Origin: Methylovirgula sp. | GTDB lineage: Bacteria > Pseudomonadota > Alphaproteobacteria > Rhizobiales > Beijerinckiaceae | Direction: 5' to 3' | DNA length: 24,154 nt | Assembly (NCBI GenBank): GCA_030040215.1 | Contig: JASHUD010000244.1 | Span: forward strand, 1-24,154 | Part shown: positions 1-7,067 of the stretch, piece by piece | Numbering within the stretch: the first letter of the stretch is position 1 | Layout of the letters: each line of letters starts with the position of its first letter | Made by a program: the position numbers and the translations under genes | The notes under the pieces: model-generated | The model's database searches: none | Told to the model about the DNA's origin: nothing | The model's input: the letters and a program-made list of their open reading frames with translations, nothing else

Positions 1-1
1 G

Positions 2-370
2 TTGAAGACGGCGCTCGGCGACCAGCGGCTGATCGCCGGGCTCGGCAACATCTACGTCAACGAAGCTTTGCATCGCGCCGGGCTCTCGCCGCGCCGCGCC
101 GCGGGTTCGATCGCCCGCAAGAACGGTGCGCCCACCGAGCGCGCCGAGCGTCTTGCGCGCGCCATCCGCGAAGTCCTCGAAGAGGCGATTGCAGCGGGCG
201 GCTCGTCGCTGCGCGACCATCGCCAGCCGAACGGCGAGCTCGGCTATTTCCAGCACAAGTTCCGCGTCTATGACCGCGAGGGGCAGACCTGCCCGCGCTG
301 CGGCGGCGTGGTGCGTCGCATCGTGCAGGCCGGCCGCGCCACGTTCTTCTGCGGCAAGTGCCAGAAATAG
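2..370 (+). CDS. mutM: Formamidopyrimidine-DNA glycosylase, C-terminal part (5' end outside window)
   Basis: MutM/Fpg removes oxidised purines such as 8-oxoguanine from DNA and nicks the abasic site (base-excision repair). Only the last ~122 residues lie in the window; the catalytic N-terminal proline is upstream. Visible are the H2TH helix segment with the family motif GLGNIYVNEALHRAG (about residues 14-28 of the fragment), the QPNGELGYFQHKFRVYDR stretch, and a C-terminal four-cysteine zinc finger (CPRCGG ... FFCGKCQK) that ends the protein as usual. The frame is open from the window edge, so no start codon is assigned; the in-frame TTG at position 2 is not a real start. It converges on recF across a repeat-containing spacer. 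The family assignment is very secure. Confidence 0.95.
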   Translation: MKTALGDQRLIAGLGNIYVNEALHRAGLSPRRAAGSIARKNGAPTERAERLARAIREVLEEAIAAGGSSLRDHRQPNGELGYFQHKFRVYDREGQTCPRCGGVVRRIVQAGRATFFCGKCQK

Positions 371-377
371 CAGCGTG

Positions 378-398
378 CCTTCTCCCTGTGGGAGAAGG
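378..398. repeat. Perfect 9-bp inverted repeat, REP-like palindrome or terminator
   Basis: CCTTCTCCC (378-386) and GGGAGAAGG (390-398) form a perfect hairpin with a 3-base TGT loop, 8 bases after the mutM stop codon. No T-run follows, so intrinsic termination is unproven. The sequence and the GTTGCCGGCGGAG that follows it look like the dispersed intergenic palindromes common in Rhizobiales genomes. That identification is from memory of the family, not from a search. Confidence 0.6.
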
Positions 399-499
399 TT
401 GCCGGCGGAGCCTGGCGGTAATGGAAAGATACAGGCGGTAAGGTATCGGCCACTTCCCCCGACAAGCCCGCAGAACGGGCGCAGATCCGGGGTCCAGCG

Positions 500-550
500 C
501 GCCTGTACCTCCTGGATCCCGGCTCTTCGCTTCGCTCCGGCCGGGAAAGC
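500..550. repeat. Second palindromic repeat segment in the mutM-recF spacer
   Basis: CCCGGC (518-523) and GCCGGG (540-545) bracket a 16-base loop rich in TTCGC repeats, just before the recF stop codon. The surrounding sequence (TGGATCCCGGCTCTTCGC) resembles dispersed intergenic repeats seen in many Rhizobiales. It could also fold into a hairpin in the 3' end of either convergent transcript. No coding sequence was recognised in the 371-585 spacer. Confidence 0.4.
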
Positions 551-585
551 GCTGCTTCATTCGCCTCTGCGGGAGGAGACTTGCA

Positions 586-1743
586 TCACGCCTCCAGCAC
601 TTTCCCCGGCACGATCTTTAGCACCGTCGCCCGGCCTTCGAGAGCGGCGAAGACGGCGCGGTCGGCGCCTGTCAGAAAGACTTGCGAGTCGAGCGTCAGC
701 AGCCGTTCGTAGAGCGCAACGCGGCGCGCCGCGTCGAGATGCGCGGCAACTTCGTCGAGCAAAATAAACGGCGCGATGCCGGAAAGATCGGCGACGAGCC
801 GCGCGTGCGCCAATACCAGTCCGACGAGCAGCGCTTTCTGCTCGCCGGTCGAGGAGCGCGCCGCCTCGGCTTGCTTGACGCCGTGATGGACGAGAAGATC
901 GCTCGTGTGCGGGCCGATGAGCGCGCGTCCGGCGGCGGCGTCGCGCCCGCGGTTGTCGCGCAACAGCCGGCGATAGATTTCTTCGGCCTCGAGCGCCGGG
1001 CGAGCGGCGATGAGATCCTCGATCTCGCCCTTCACGCTGAGCTCGGCGAAGGGGAAGGGCGAGTCCTTCGTCGCGGCGATCACGACCGCGAGATGGGCGA
1101 TCGCTTGTTGGCGGGCCGCCGCGACCGTGACGCCAAGCTCGGCGACCTCGCGCTCCGCGGCGTCGAGCCAGCGATCGTTTGCGCCGCGCTCTTCGAGGAT
1201 GCGGTTGCGGTTGCGCAACGCGCGTTCGAGTGCGTTGACGCGGCCGCCATGCTCGGCATCGAGCGCCAGCACGAGGCGATCAAGAAAACGCCGCCGCTCG
1301 CTTGCCGGACCTGCGAAGAGCCCGTCCATCGCCGGGGTGAGCCAGACAACGCGCACGCAGTCGGCAAAGCGCCGGATCGAGGCGATCGGCTCGCGGTTCA
1401 GCCGATAGCGGCGCAGCATCGCTCCTTCGTTCTGCGGCTCGATGCCGGTGCCGAGTTGGACGATCCCCTCTTTGGTGGCGACATCGACGGAGATCGCGAA
1501 CGTGCCGGTGCCGCCAATGCGGGCGCATTCGGCGAGTTCGGCGCGCCGCAGCCCGCGCCCCGGGGCGAGCAGCGAAATCGCCTCGATGAGATTGGTCTTG
1601 CCGGCGCCGTTCTCGCCGGTGAGCACGACGAGGCCTGCGTCGAGGCGAAGATCGAGCGCCGCGTAGCTGCGGAAGTCGGCGAGCACGAGGCGCTGAATGG
1701 CCGGAAGCGGCTCTTTGAGCGCCGAAATCCGAGCTTCAATCAC
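586..1743 (-). CDS. recF: DNA replication and repair protein RecF
   Basis: RecF is a cytoplasmic SMC-like ATPase that helps load RecA onto gapped DNA at stalled forks, together with RecO and RecR. The 385-residue product has RLVLADFRSYAAL near the N-terminus, a Walker A motif GENGAGKTN (residues 43-51), an ABC-type signature STGEQKALLVGLVLAHARL, and a Walker B/D-loop FILLDEVAAHLD near the C-terminus. The frame is open as far upstream as 2076, but that part overlaps the neighbouring cytochrome gene antisense to nothing conserved, so the start is placed at GTG 1741-1743, the last candidate before the conserved N-terminus. It has no clear Shine-Dalgarno. Length fits the family. It does not sit beside dnaN or gyrB here, unlike in many bacteria. 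Confidence 0.93.
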   Translation of the reverse strand: MIEARISALKEPLPAIQRLVLADFRSYAALDLRLDAGLVVLTGENGAGKTNLIEAISLLAPGRGLRRAELAECARIGGTGTFAISVDVATKEGIVQLGTGIEPQNEGAMLRRYRLNREPIASIRRFADCVRVVWLTPAMDGLFAGPASERRRFLDRLVLALDAEHGGRVNALERALRNRNRILEERGANDRWLDAAEREVAELGVTVAAARQQAIAHLAVVIAATKDSPFPFAELSVKGEIEDLIAARPALEAEEIYRRLLRDNRGRDAAAGRALIGPHTSDLLVHHGVKQAEAARSSTGEQKALLVGLVLAHARLVADLSGIAPFILLDEVAAHLDAARRVALYERLLTLDSQVFLTGADRAVFAALEGRATVLKIVPGKVLEA

Positions 1744-1792
1744 TTTGTAAGTGCCATATGGTGAGCCAGCGAAGCCCAGTTTCCCGGAAAAC

Positions 1793-2287
1793 CTAATGCT
1801 CCCCGTCCTTGGCGTTATTGTATGTCTGAATCTTGACCCAGGAGACGATCTTCCAAAGATCGTCGGAGTTCGTGATGATCGAACCATAGGATGGCATGGG
1901 CGCGACGATGTGGCGAAACCCGCGTCTCGAAAAGCCCTGCTTTTGCAGATCGACGGAGCCGAGCGCAACGAGCCGGAACAACGTGTCGTCGGCATCGCCA
2001 TAGATCCATACGCCGGTGGTGATTGGCGGGCACATCCCTCCGCCGCCACCGCCTCCGTGACAGCCCGGACAACCAAAGTTACTATAGAGCTGATGACCTT
2101 CGGCCGCGAGCGCCGGGTCGTGGGCCGCTTCTCTGGCGGCGTAGGGATTTACAAGGCTCCCGACCTTGGTGTCGCGCGCCATTTCGGCGGGAGTCGCGGG
2201 CGACGCGGCCGCCGGCATCACGATTGCGGACACCCCGATGCCGATCGCCAGGCTCGCCAACATTCCGAACATTCTCGCGCCCTTCAT
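1793..2287 (-). CDS. Secreted c-type cytochrome, cL/XoxG-like
   Basis: A 164-residue periplasmic monohaem cytochrome c. Residues 1-28 form a signal peptide ending in AAA. The haem-binding motif is CPGCH (C73, C76, H77), and MPSYG (M131) is the likely distal methionine ligand. The pattern NPY ... CxxCHGGGGGGGM ... W.YG ... MPSYG ... DLWKIVSWVK resembles cytochrome cL and XoxG, the electron acceptors of PQQ-dependent alcohol dehydrogenases. No dehydrogenase gene is in the window, so the partner is unknown and the assignment to that subfamily is inference. An oddity is a run of seven glycines (78-84) directly after the haem histidine, followed by an extra cysteine (C86). The start at 2287 is preceded by AGAGGTG. 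It is transcribed away from the Cys-rich gene at 2409. Confidence 0.85.
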   Translation of the reverse strand: MKGARMFGMLASLAIGIGVSAIVMPAAASPATPAEMARDTKVGSLVNPYAAREAAHDPALAAEGHQLYSNFGCPGCHGGGGGGGMCPPITTGVWIYGDADDTLFRLVALGSVDLQKQGFSRRGFRHIVAPMPSYGSIITNSDDLWKIVSWVKIQTYNNAKDGEH

Positions 2288-2408
2288 CGTCGCACCTCTT
2301 CCAGTTTGTTGGTTTTTGGCGGCTTGCCGGCGAACCTAGTCGAAGTTATCGACGCGCGCGAGATTTCGGCCTACTTAGAGCCTATTCGCGCTATGGGGAC
2401 GAGATGCA

Positions 2409-2639
2409 ATGAAGACCATTCTGAAATGCACATGCGGCGTGTTTTTGTTCGCGCTGGTGGGAACCGCCGGTGCCGTCGAGCCGCCGGCGCGTCCGGAGAA
2501 ACATCCGTGCCGCGACGACGCCTTCCGCTTTTGCAAGCAAGACATCCCCGATCACGCCAAAATCCATGCCTGTTTGTTGCTGAACGTCGAGCACCTCGAT
2601 CCGCGTTGCCGGGCAATCATCCGTCCTCGCCAACGCTGA
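2409..2639 (+). CDS. Small secreted cysteine-rich repeat protein
   Basis: A 76-residue protein with an N-terminal signal peptide (about residues 1-22, ending GTAGA). The mature part has four cysteines (C34, C42, C55, C67) in the pattern CRDDAFRFC ... KIHACLLLN ... LDPRCR. This matches a single unit of the Cys-rich GLG1-type repeat found in small periplasmic alphaproteobacterial proteins, where the cysteines are expected to form two disulfides. The molecular function of these bacterial proteins is not known to me. It is divergent from the cytochrome c gene, with a ~120-bp shared upstream region, and sits 28 bp before the GNAT gene, possibly in one transcript. The pattern of Cys spacing argues that this short frame is a real gene. 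Confidence 0.75.
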   Translation: MKTILKCTCGVFLFALVGTAGAVEPPARPEKHPCRDDAFRFCKQDIPDHAKIHACLLLNVEHLDPRCRAIIRPRQR

Positions 2640-2667
2640 TCGCGGCGCACGCCTTGAGAATCGTGCG

Positions 2668-3156
2668 ATGAACGAGACGCCGCGAAAAATTTCGAGGCAA
2701 GAGGTGGAGGTGTTCTACCGTTTGGCGCCGCGCGACGACGACGTCGATCCGCTCGCCGATCTCTGGGTCGCGAGCTGGCGGGCGGTGTTGCCCGAGATCG
2801 ACTTTGCGGCGCGGCGCGCGTGGTTCCTCGCTTACCTCGAGGACCTCGAGGCGCAAGGCGCAAAAACGATCTGCGCATTCGGCGCCGAACGTCTCTTGGG
2901 ATTTATCCTGCTCGACGCGACGCGCGGCGTTCTCGAACAGATCGCGATCGCGCCGGAACTCTTCGGCGCCGGCGTCGGCGCGCTGCTGCTCGACGAGGCC
3001 AAGCGGCTTTGTCCCGCGGGCCTCAGTCTCGAGGTCAATGCCGACAATCCGCGCGCCGTGCGCTTCTATGAGAAAGCCGGATTCACAGTAAAGGAGGCGG
3101 GCGTCAATCCCGCTTCCGGGCGTAAGATCTGGCGGATGCGTTGGGTGAGCGGGTGA
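2668..3156 (+). CDS. GNAT family N-acetyltransferase
   Basis: A 162-residue cytoplasmic acyl-CoA-dependent acetyltransferase of the GNAT fold. The central strand and loop GVLEQIAIAPELFGAGVG (about residues 90-107) carries the acetyl-CoA pyrophosphate-binding turn in motif A, here with GAGVGALLL rather than the commoner R-G-x-G. The C-terminal NPRAVRFYEKAGF (about residues 127-139) is the classic motif B tail. The substrate cannot be read from the sequence. The ATG at 2668 follows the Cys-rich gene closely. The gene is followed by the 6S RNA region. Confidence 0.88.
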   Translation: MNETPRKISRQEVEVFYRLAPRDDDVDPLADLWVASWRAVLPEIDFAARRAWFLAYLEDLEAQGAKTICAFGAERLLGFILLDATRGVLEQIAIAPELFGAGVGALLLDEAKRLCPAGLSLEVNADNPRAVRFYEKAGFTVKEAGVNPASGRKIWRMRWVSG

Positions 3157-3204
3157 CGCTTTGCCTCTGGTAATCGCCGGCCGCCGGCCCTAAGTTGGTC
3201 GGGC

Positions 3205-3358
3205 GGAGCTGCGGGGTGCGTGGGACGTATTCCCCGGGGCCTTATCGATCTCGAAGGGAGCTGTCCCTGACCTCGCCCGTGGGCTTGGACACACGGCGCC
3301 CACCTACTCTGTAGGTTCCCGGGATCGGAATCCCACGGCCATTGCGGCCCCGCGCTTG
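3205..3358 (+). ncRNA. ssrS: 6S RNA
   Basis: 6S RNA binds the housekeeping RNA polymerase holoenzyme by mimicking an open promoter and lowers transcription in stationary phase. The region lies directly upstream of the 5-FCL gene, its conserved place in proteobacteria. The ends pair as expected for a long rod: GCGGGG (3211-3216) with CCCCGC (3348-3353), and GTGGGA (3220-3225) with TCCCAC (3331-3336). A small hairpin CCTAC-TCT-GTAGG lies at 3303-3315. The conserved-looking text CTCGCCCGTGGGCTTGGACA fits alphaproteobacterial 6S RNAs as I remember them. The exact ends are estimated from pairing. A covariance-model search against the 6S family would settle it. Confidence 0.8.
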
Positions 3359-3381
3359 TTTCCTTTTCCTGCCTGGCGTGC

Positions 3382-3954
3382 ATGGACGTCATCTCCGCCA
3401 AAGCCGATTTGCGCCGTCAAGCTTTGGCGCGCCGGATATCGGTGGGGGAGGATGAGGCGCGGGCCTTTGCGCGCCGGTTGGCCGCGGTCGGCGCCGCCTT
3501 CGCCGCCGAAAAAGCCGCCAAGATCGTTTCCGCCTATTGGTCGATCAACGACGAAGCCTCGACCTTCTTGCTGCTCGATGAGCTCGGCGCACAAGGCATC
3601 GCCACGGCGCTGCCTGTCATGCAGAGCCGCGGCGCACCGCTTTGCTTTCGCCTCTGGAAAAAAGGTGCGCCGCTCGGCGAAGCGAAATGGGGAATCAAGG
3701 AACCCCTGCCGGCGCCTGAAGTTTTTCCGGATCTGCTCTTCGTGCCGCTTCTAGGCTTCGATCGCGCCGGCCATCGCCTGGGCTATGGCGCGGGATTTTA
3801 CGACCGAACGCTTGCCAGGCTCCGGGCGATGCAGCCCATCACCGCGGTGGGCGTCGGCTACGCGCTCCAGGAACTGCCGGCCGTCCCGAGCGAAAGTTAC
3901 GATGAGAAGCTCGATTTCGTATTGACCGAACGCGACTGGATCGTTTGCGCGTGA
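3382..3954 (+). CDS. 5-formyltetrahydrofolate cyclo-ligase
   Basis: 5-FCL (YgfA family) converts 5-formyl-THF to 5,10-methenyl-THF using ATP, returning a storage folate to one-carbon metabolism. The 190-residue product has the N-terminal helix KADLRRQALARR, the substrate loop WGIKEPLP (about residues 101-108), and the signature GYGAGFYDRTLARLR (about residues 134-148) followed by VGVGYALQ and the C-terminal DFVLTER. Length is normal. The ATG at 3382 was chosen because homology begins with it; an upstream frame is only a shadow. The 6S RNA sits just upstream, so the two are probably made as one precursor, as in other proteobacteria. The YmdB gene follows after 60 bp. Confidence 0.93.
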   Translation: MDVISAKADLRRQALARRISVGEDEARAFARRLAAVGAAFAAEKAAKIVSAYWSINDEASTFLLLDELGAQGIATALPVMQSRGAPLCFRLWKKGAPLGEAKWGIKEPLPAPEVFPDLLFVPLLGFDRAGHRLGYGAGFYDRTLARLRAMQPITAVGVGYALQELPAVPSESYDEKLDFVLTERDWIVCA

Positions 3955-4014
3955 AGAGCCGCGCTTGCCGCTTTCGCCGCGCGCGCCCTATGCTGAAGGC
4001 GCGAGGACCTTTCG

Positions 4015-4833
4015 ATGCGGCTTCTCTTCATCGGTGACATCGTCGGCCGTTCCGGACGAATCGTCCTTGGCGAACGATTGCCGAAGCTGCGCCAAGCGTG
4101 GCGGCTCGATTGCGTCGTCGTCAACGGCGAGAACGCGGCGGGCGGCTTTGGAATCACCGAGCCGATCCTCGCCGACATTCTTGCCGCCGGCGTCGATTGC
4201 GTGACGCTCGGCAATCACGCCTTCGATCAGCGCGAAGCGCTGACGTTCATCGCGCATCAGCCACGGCTGGTGCGGCCGCTGAATTATCCGCGCGGCACGC
4301 CCGGCTGCGGCGCGACGCTCGTCGAGACGGCGAAAGGCGAGCGCGTGCTGGTCGTCAACCTCATCGGCCGGACATTCATGGATGCGCTCGATGACCCGTT
4401 CGCGGCGGGCGGCAAAGAGATTGGCGCCTGCCCGCTCGGCGAAGCCTGCGACGCGGCGGTCGTCGATTTTCACGCCGAAGCATCGAGCGAGAAACAGGCG
4501 TTCGCGCATTTTATCGACGGCCGTGCGACGCTCGTCGTCGGCACGCATACGCATGTGCCGACCGCCGACCATCAGATCCTGCCGCAGGGCACGGCGTTCA
4601 TTACCGACGTCGGCATGACCGGCGATTACGATTCGATCATCGGCATGGAGAAAGAGGAGCCGATCCGCCGCTTCATCCAAAAGACACCCGGGACGCGTAT
4701 GGAGCCGGCGGGCGGCGAAGCGACGCTGTGCGGCATCGCCGTCGAGACGAGTGCGCGCGGACTTGCGGCGAAGATCGCGCCGGTCAGGATCGGCGGCAGG
4801 CTTAGCGCGGCGCGGCCCGATTTTTGGGAGTAA
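4015..4833 (+). CDS. YmdB-family metallophosphoesterase
   Basis: A 272-residue cytoplasmic calcineurin-like phosphoesterase of the TIGR00282/YmdB type, which hydrolyses 2',3'-cyclic nucleotides and related phosphodiesters at a di-metal centre. All expected ligands are visible: D8 (FIGDIVG), E39 and N40 (NGENAAGG), N67 and H68 (GNHAFDQ), H153 (DFHAEASSEK) and H178/H180 (GTHTHVPTAD). Length is typical. The physiological substrate in alphaproteobacteria is not known to me. It follows the 5-FCL gene on the same strand, an arrangement common in alphaproteobacteria, and ends 21 bp before the acid phosphatase. Confidence 0.92.
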   Translation: MRLLFIGDIVGRSGRIVLGERLPKLRQAWRLDCVVVNGENAAGGFGITEPILADILAAGVDCVTLGNHAFDQREALTFIAHQPRLVRPLNYPRGTPGCGATLVETAKGERVLVVNLIGRTFMDALDDPFAAGGKEIGACPLGEACDAAVVDFHAEASSEKQAFAHFIDGRATLVVGTHTHVPTADHQILPQGTAFITDVGMTGDYDSIIGMEKEEPIRRFIQKTPGTRMEPAGGEATLCGIAVETSARGLAAKIAPVRIGGRLSAARPDFWE

Positions 4834-4854
4834 CCGATCTTTGGGGGAGTGAAG

Positions 4855-5568
4855 ATGAAGCGCGTATGCCTGGCGATTTGTCTATCTGCTTTGCTCACCG
4901 CCGCGAGTTTTGCCCGAGCGGGACAGGCCTATTTCGTCGCGCCTGCCGAGATCGACGCGGCCGACATGTTGCCCGCGCCGCCGGCGGACGACAGCGCCGA
5001 GAACAAGGCGGAGATCCGACAATTGCATCAAATCCAAGATCGGCGCACGCCAGCCGATGTCGCTCACGCGCGGGCCGATGCGGCGGAGCGCGACATTTTC
5101 ATTTTCAAAAACGTCCTCGGCGATCGTTTCAACGCCAAGGCGCTGCCGCTGACCGCCGCTCTCTCGGCGCATGTCGAGCAGGATGGGTCCGCCGAAATCA
5201 AACCCCTGAAGCACATCTTCCATCGACTGCGGCCCTATCAATTCGACAAGACCCTGCATCCCGTCTGTCGGGCGACGATGAAGGAGGACTCCTATCCGAG
5301 CGGCCATACGGTAAGCGGCTATCTCGAGGCGCTGGTGCTTGCCTCCATGCTGCCGGAGAAGAAAGACGCGATCTTTGCCCGCGCCGCCGATTACGCCCAT
5401 GATCGTCTCGTCTGCGGTGTCCATCACGCGAGCGATCTCGAGGCCGGCAAAGAGATCGCCTATGCGCTTTTTGCCGTAATGGCCGATAACGCGCGTTTCG
5501 AGGCCGAGCGCCGCGCCGCCGAAGCCGAAGTGCGCAAGACCTTAGGGCTTCCGCCGCGCAGCAAGTGA
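4855..5568 (+). CDS. PAP2 / class A acid phosphatase, periplasmic
   Basis: A 237-residue secreted phosphatase. Residues 1-22 form a signal peptide (cleavage probably after ARA). The three catalytic motifs of the PAP2/class A nonspecific acid phosphatase family are present: K119-x6-R126-P127 (KHIFHRLRP), P148-S-G-H151 (SYPSGHT) and R184-x5-H190-x3-D194 (DRLVCGVHHASD). The nucleophile is expected to be H190. Such enzymes release phosphate from phosphomonoesters in the periplasm. ATG 4855 is preferred over GTG 4849 because GGGGGAG lies at the right distance from it. It sits 21 bp after the YmdB gene and 6 bp before the CDF-like gene, so all three are probably cotranscribed. Confidence 0.9.
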   Translation: MKRVCLAICLSALLTAASFARAGQAYFVAPAEIDAADMLPAPPADDSAENKAEIRQLHQIQDRRTPADVAHARADAAERDIFIFKNVLGDRFNAKALPLTAALSAHVEQDGSAEIKPLKHIFHRLRPYQFDKTLHPVCRATMKEDSYPSGHTVSGYLEALVLASMLPEKKDAIFARAADYAHDRLVCGVHHASDLEAGKEIAYALFAVMADNARFEAERRAAEAEVRKTLGLPPRSK

Positions 5569-5574
5569 GGTCCG

Positions 5575-6213
5575 ATGGAATGGGATGACGGCGCGGAGAT
5601 CGGCATAGTCGGGGAGCGCCGCCTCGCCGCGACGCTGCGGTTCGTCGTCCTTTTGAACCTTTGCGCCTTCGCCGCCGAATTCACGATCGCGGTTCTCATC
5701 GATTCCGTGGCGCTTTTCGCCGATAGCGTCGATTTCCTCGAAGATCTGGCGATGAGCGGGCTCGTGCTTGCGGCGCTGCGGTTTTCGCCGCGCATCCGCG
5801 CCAAGCTCGGCATGGGGCTCGCCGCATTGCTGCTTCTGCCGGCGGGAGCCATGCTCGTGGCGCTCGTGCAAAAGTTCACCACGGCGACGCCCGTCGTTCC
5901 GGAACCGGCAGCGTTAGGCTTAACCGGGCTCGGCGCATTCGCCGTCAACGTCGTCTGCGCCGTGCTCCTTGCCCGCGTGCGTAATCGAGCCGGCAGTTTG
6001 ACGCGTGCCGCCTTCCTTTCCGCCCGCAACGATGTGATCGGCAACGTCGCGATTGTCGCGGCGGGCGGCGTGACTGCGCTTTGGCCGAGCATTTGGCCGG
6101 ACGTTGCCGTCGGGCTGGGCATCGCCGCGCTGAACGCCGATTCGGCCCGCGACGTTCTGAGCGCGGCGCGCCGCGAGCACGACGCCGCGGCAAGCCCCGC
6201 CGCGCGGAAATAA
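5575..6213 (+). CDS. CDF-like cation transporter membrane domain, reduced
   Basis: A 212-residue integral membrane protein with about six hydrophobic segments. The second carries DSVALFADSVDFLED (residues 43-57), in which D53 and D57 match the paired metal-binding aspartates of cation diffusion facilitator transporters. The fifth carries SARNDVIGNVAIV, which keeps the later aspartate (of NDV), but a serine stands where the usual histidine (or Asp) four residues earlier would be. The cytoplasmic C-terminal metal-sensing domain of full CDF proteins (~300 aa) is absent; the protein ends soon after the last membrane segment. It may carry a different cation or be non-transporting; the substrate cannot be predicted. 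The start has GAGG upstream and lies 6 bp after the phosphatase stop. Confidence 0.75.
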   Translation: MEWDDGAEIGIVGERRLAATLRFVVLLNLCAFAAEFTIAVLIDSVALFADSVDFLEDLAMSGLVLAALRFSPRIRAKLGMGLAALLLLPAGAMLVALVQKFTTATPVVPEPAALGLTGLGAFAVNVVCAVLLARVRNRAGSLTRAAFLSARNDVIGNVAIVAAGGVTALWPSIWPDVAVGLGIAALNADSARDVLSAARREHDAAASPAARK

Positions 6214-6316
6214 TTGCCGCACAGCTTTCTTTATTTCCGCAGTTCTCCGGACTATAGACCATCCCGAACCGGCGCGGGGTTGCGCCGCGCAAAAACGTGA
6301 GACGGCAGGAAAGCGC

Positions 6317-7063
6317 ATGTCGGGGCATAGTCAGTTCAAGAACATCATGCACAAGAAGGGCAGGCAGGATGCGATCCGCTCCAAGCTCTTCTCCAAGCTG
6401 GCGCGCGAAATTACGGTCGCCGCGAAGCTCGGTCTGCCCGATCCTGCGATGAACGCGCGGCTGCGCGCCGCGATTATCGCGGCGCGGGCGGAAAACATGC
6501 CGAAGGACAACATCGAGCGGGCGATCAAGAAGGCTTCGGGCGCGGACGCCGAGACCTACGAAGAGGTCCGCTACGAAGGTTATGCGCCGGGCGGCGTAGC
6601 GGTGATCATCGAGACGCTGACCGACAACCGCAATCGGACGGCGGGCGAAGTGCGCTCCTACTTTACCAGAGTGGGCGGTTCGCTCGCCGAGACCGGCGCG
6701 GTATCCTTCCTGTTCGACCATGTCGGGTTGATCGAATTCGACGCAAAGGTTGCTTCCGAAGACGCAATGCTGGAAGCGGCGATCGAGGCCGGCGCCGAGG
6801 ACGTCGCCTCGACGCCGGACAGCCATGAGATCACCGCGACGCTCGAAACCATGCGCGAGGTCGCTCAAACGCTGGAAGCAAAATTCGGCGAGCCGCGCAA
6901 AGTGGGCTTCGTCTGGAAACCGCAGACGATGATCGCCGTGGATGATGAGACGGGCGAGAAAATCCTACACTTCATAGACTCGCTCGAAGACAATGATGAC
7001 GTGCAGAACGTCTATGCCAATTTCGAAGTCTCCGACGCTTTGATGGCGAAGATGAGCGGCTAG
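6317..7063 (+). CDS. YebC/PmpR family protein (TACO1 family)
   Basis: A 248-residue cytoplasmic protein of the YebC/TACO1 family, described both as a DNA-binding regulator and as a translation factor that relieves ribosome stalling at proline stretches. It begins with the invariant MSGHSQFKNIMHKKGRQD, followed by SKLFSKLAREITVAAK, ENMPKDNIERAIKKASG, YEGYAPGGVAVIIETLTDN, and the DDVQNVYANFE C-terminal motif. Length is normal. AGGAAAG precedes the ATG. In many Rhizobiales yebC is followed by ruvC; here it runs into a convergent histidine kinase with only 4 bp between the stop codons. Confidence 0.95.
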   Translation: MSGHSQFKNIMHKKGRQDAIRSKLFSKLAREITVAAKLGLPDPAMNARLRAAIIAARAENMPKDNIERAIKKASGADAETYEEVRYEGYAPGGVAVIIETLTDNRNRTAGEVRSYFTRVGGSLAETGAVSFLFDHVGLIEFDAKVASEDAMLEAAIEAGAEDVASTPDSHEITATLETMREVAQTLEAKFGEPRKVGFVWKPQTMIAVDDETGEKILHFIDSLEDNDDVQNVYANFEVSDALMAKMSG

Positions 7064-7067
7064 ACCG

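Noticed and set aside
1744..2076. N-terminal extension of recF of 111 codons
   Set aside because: This part overlaps the cytochrome c gene in another frame on the same strand and has no RecF-like sequence; the conserved RecF N-terminus begins after GTG 1743.
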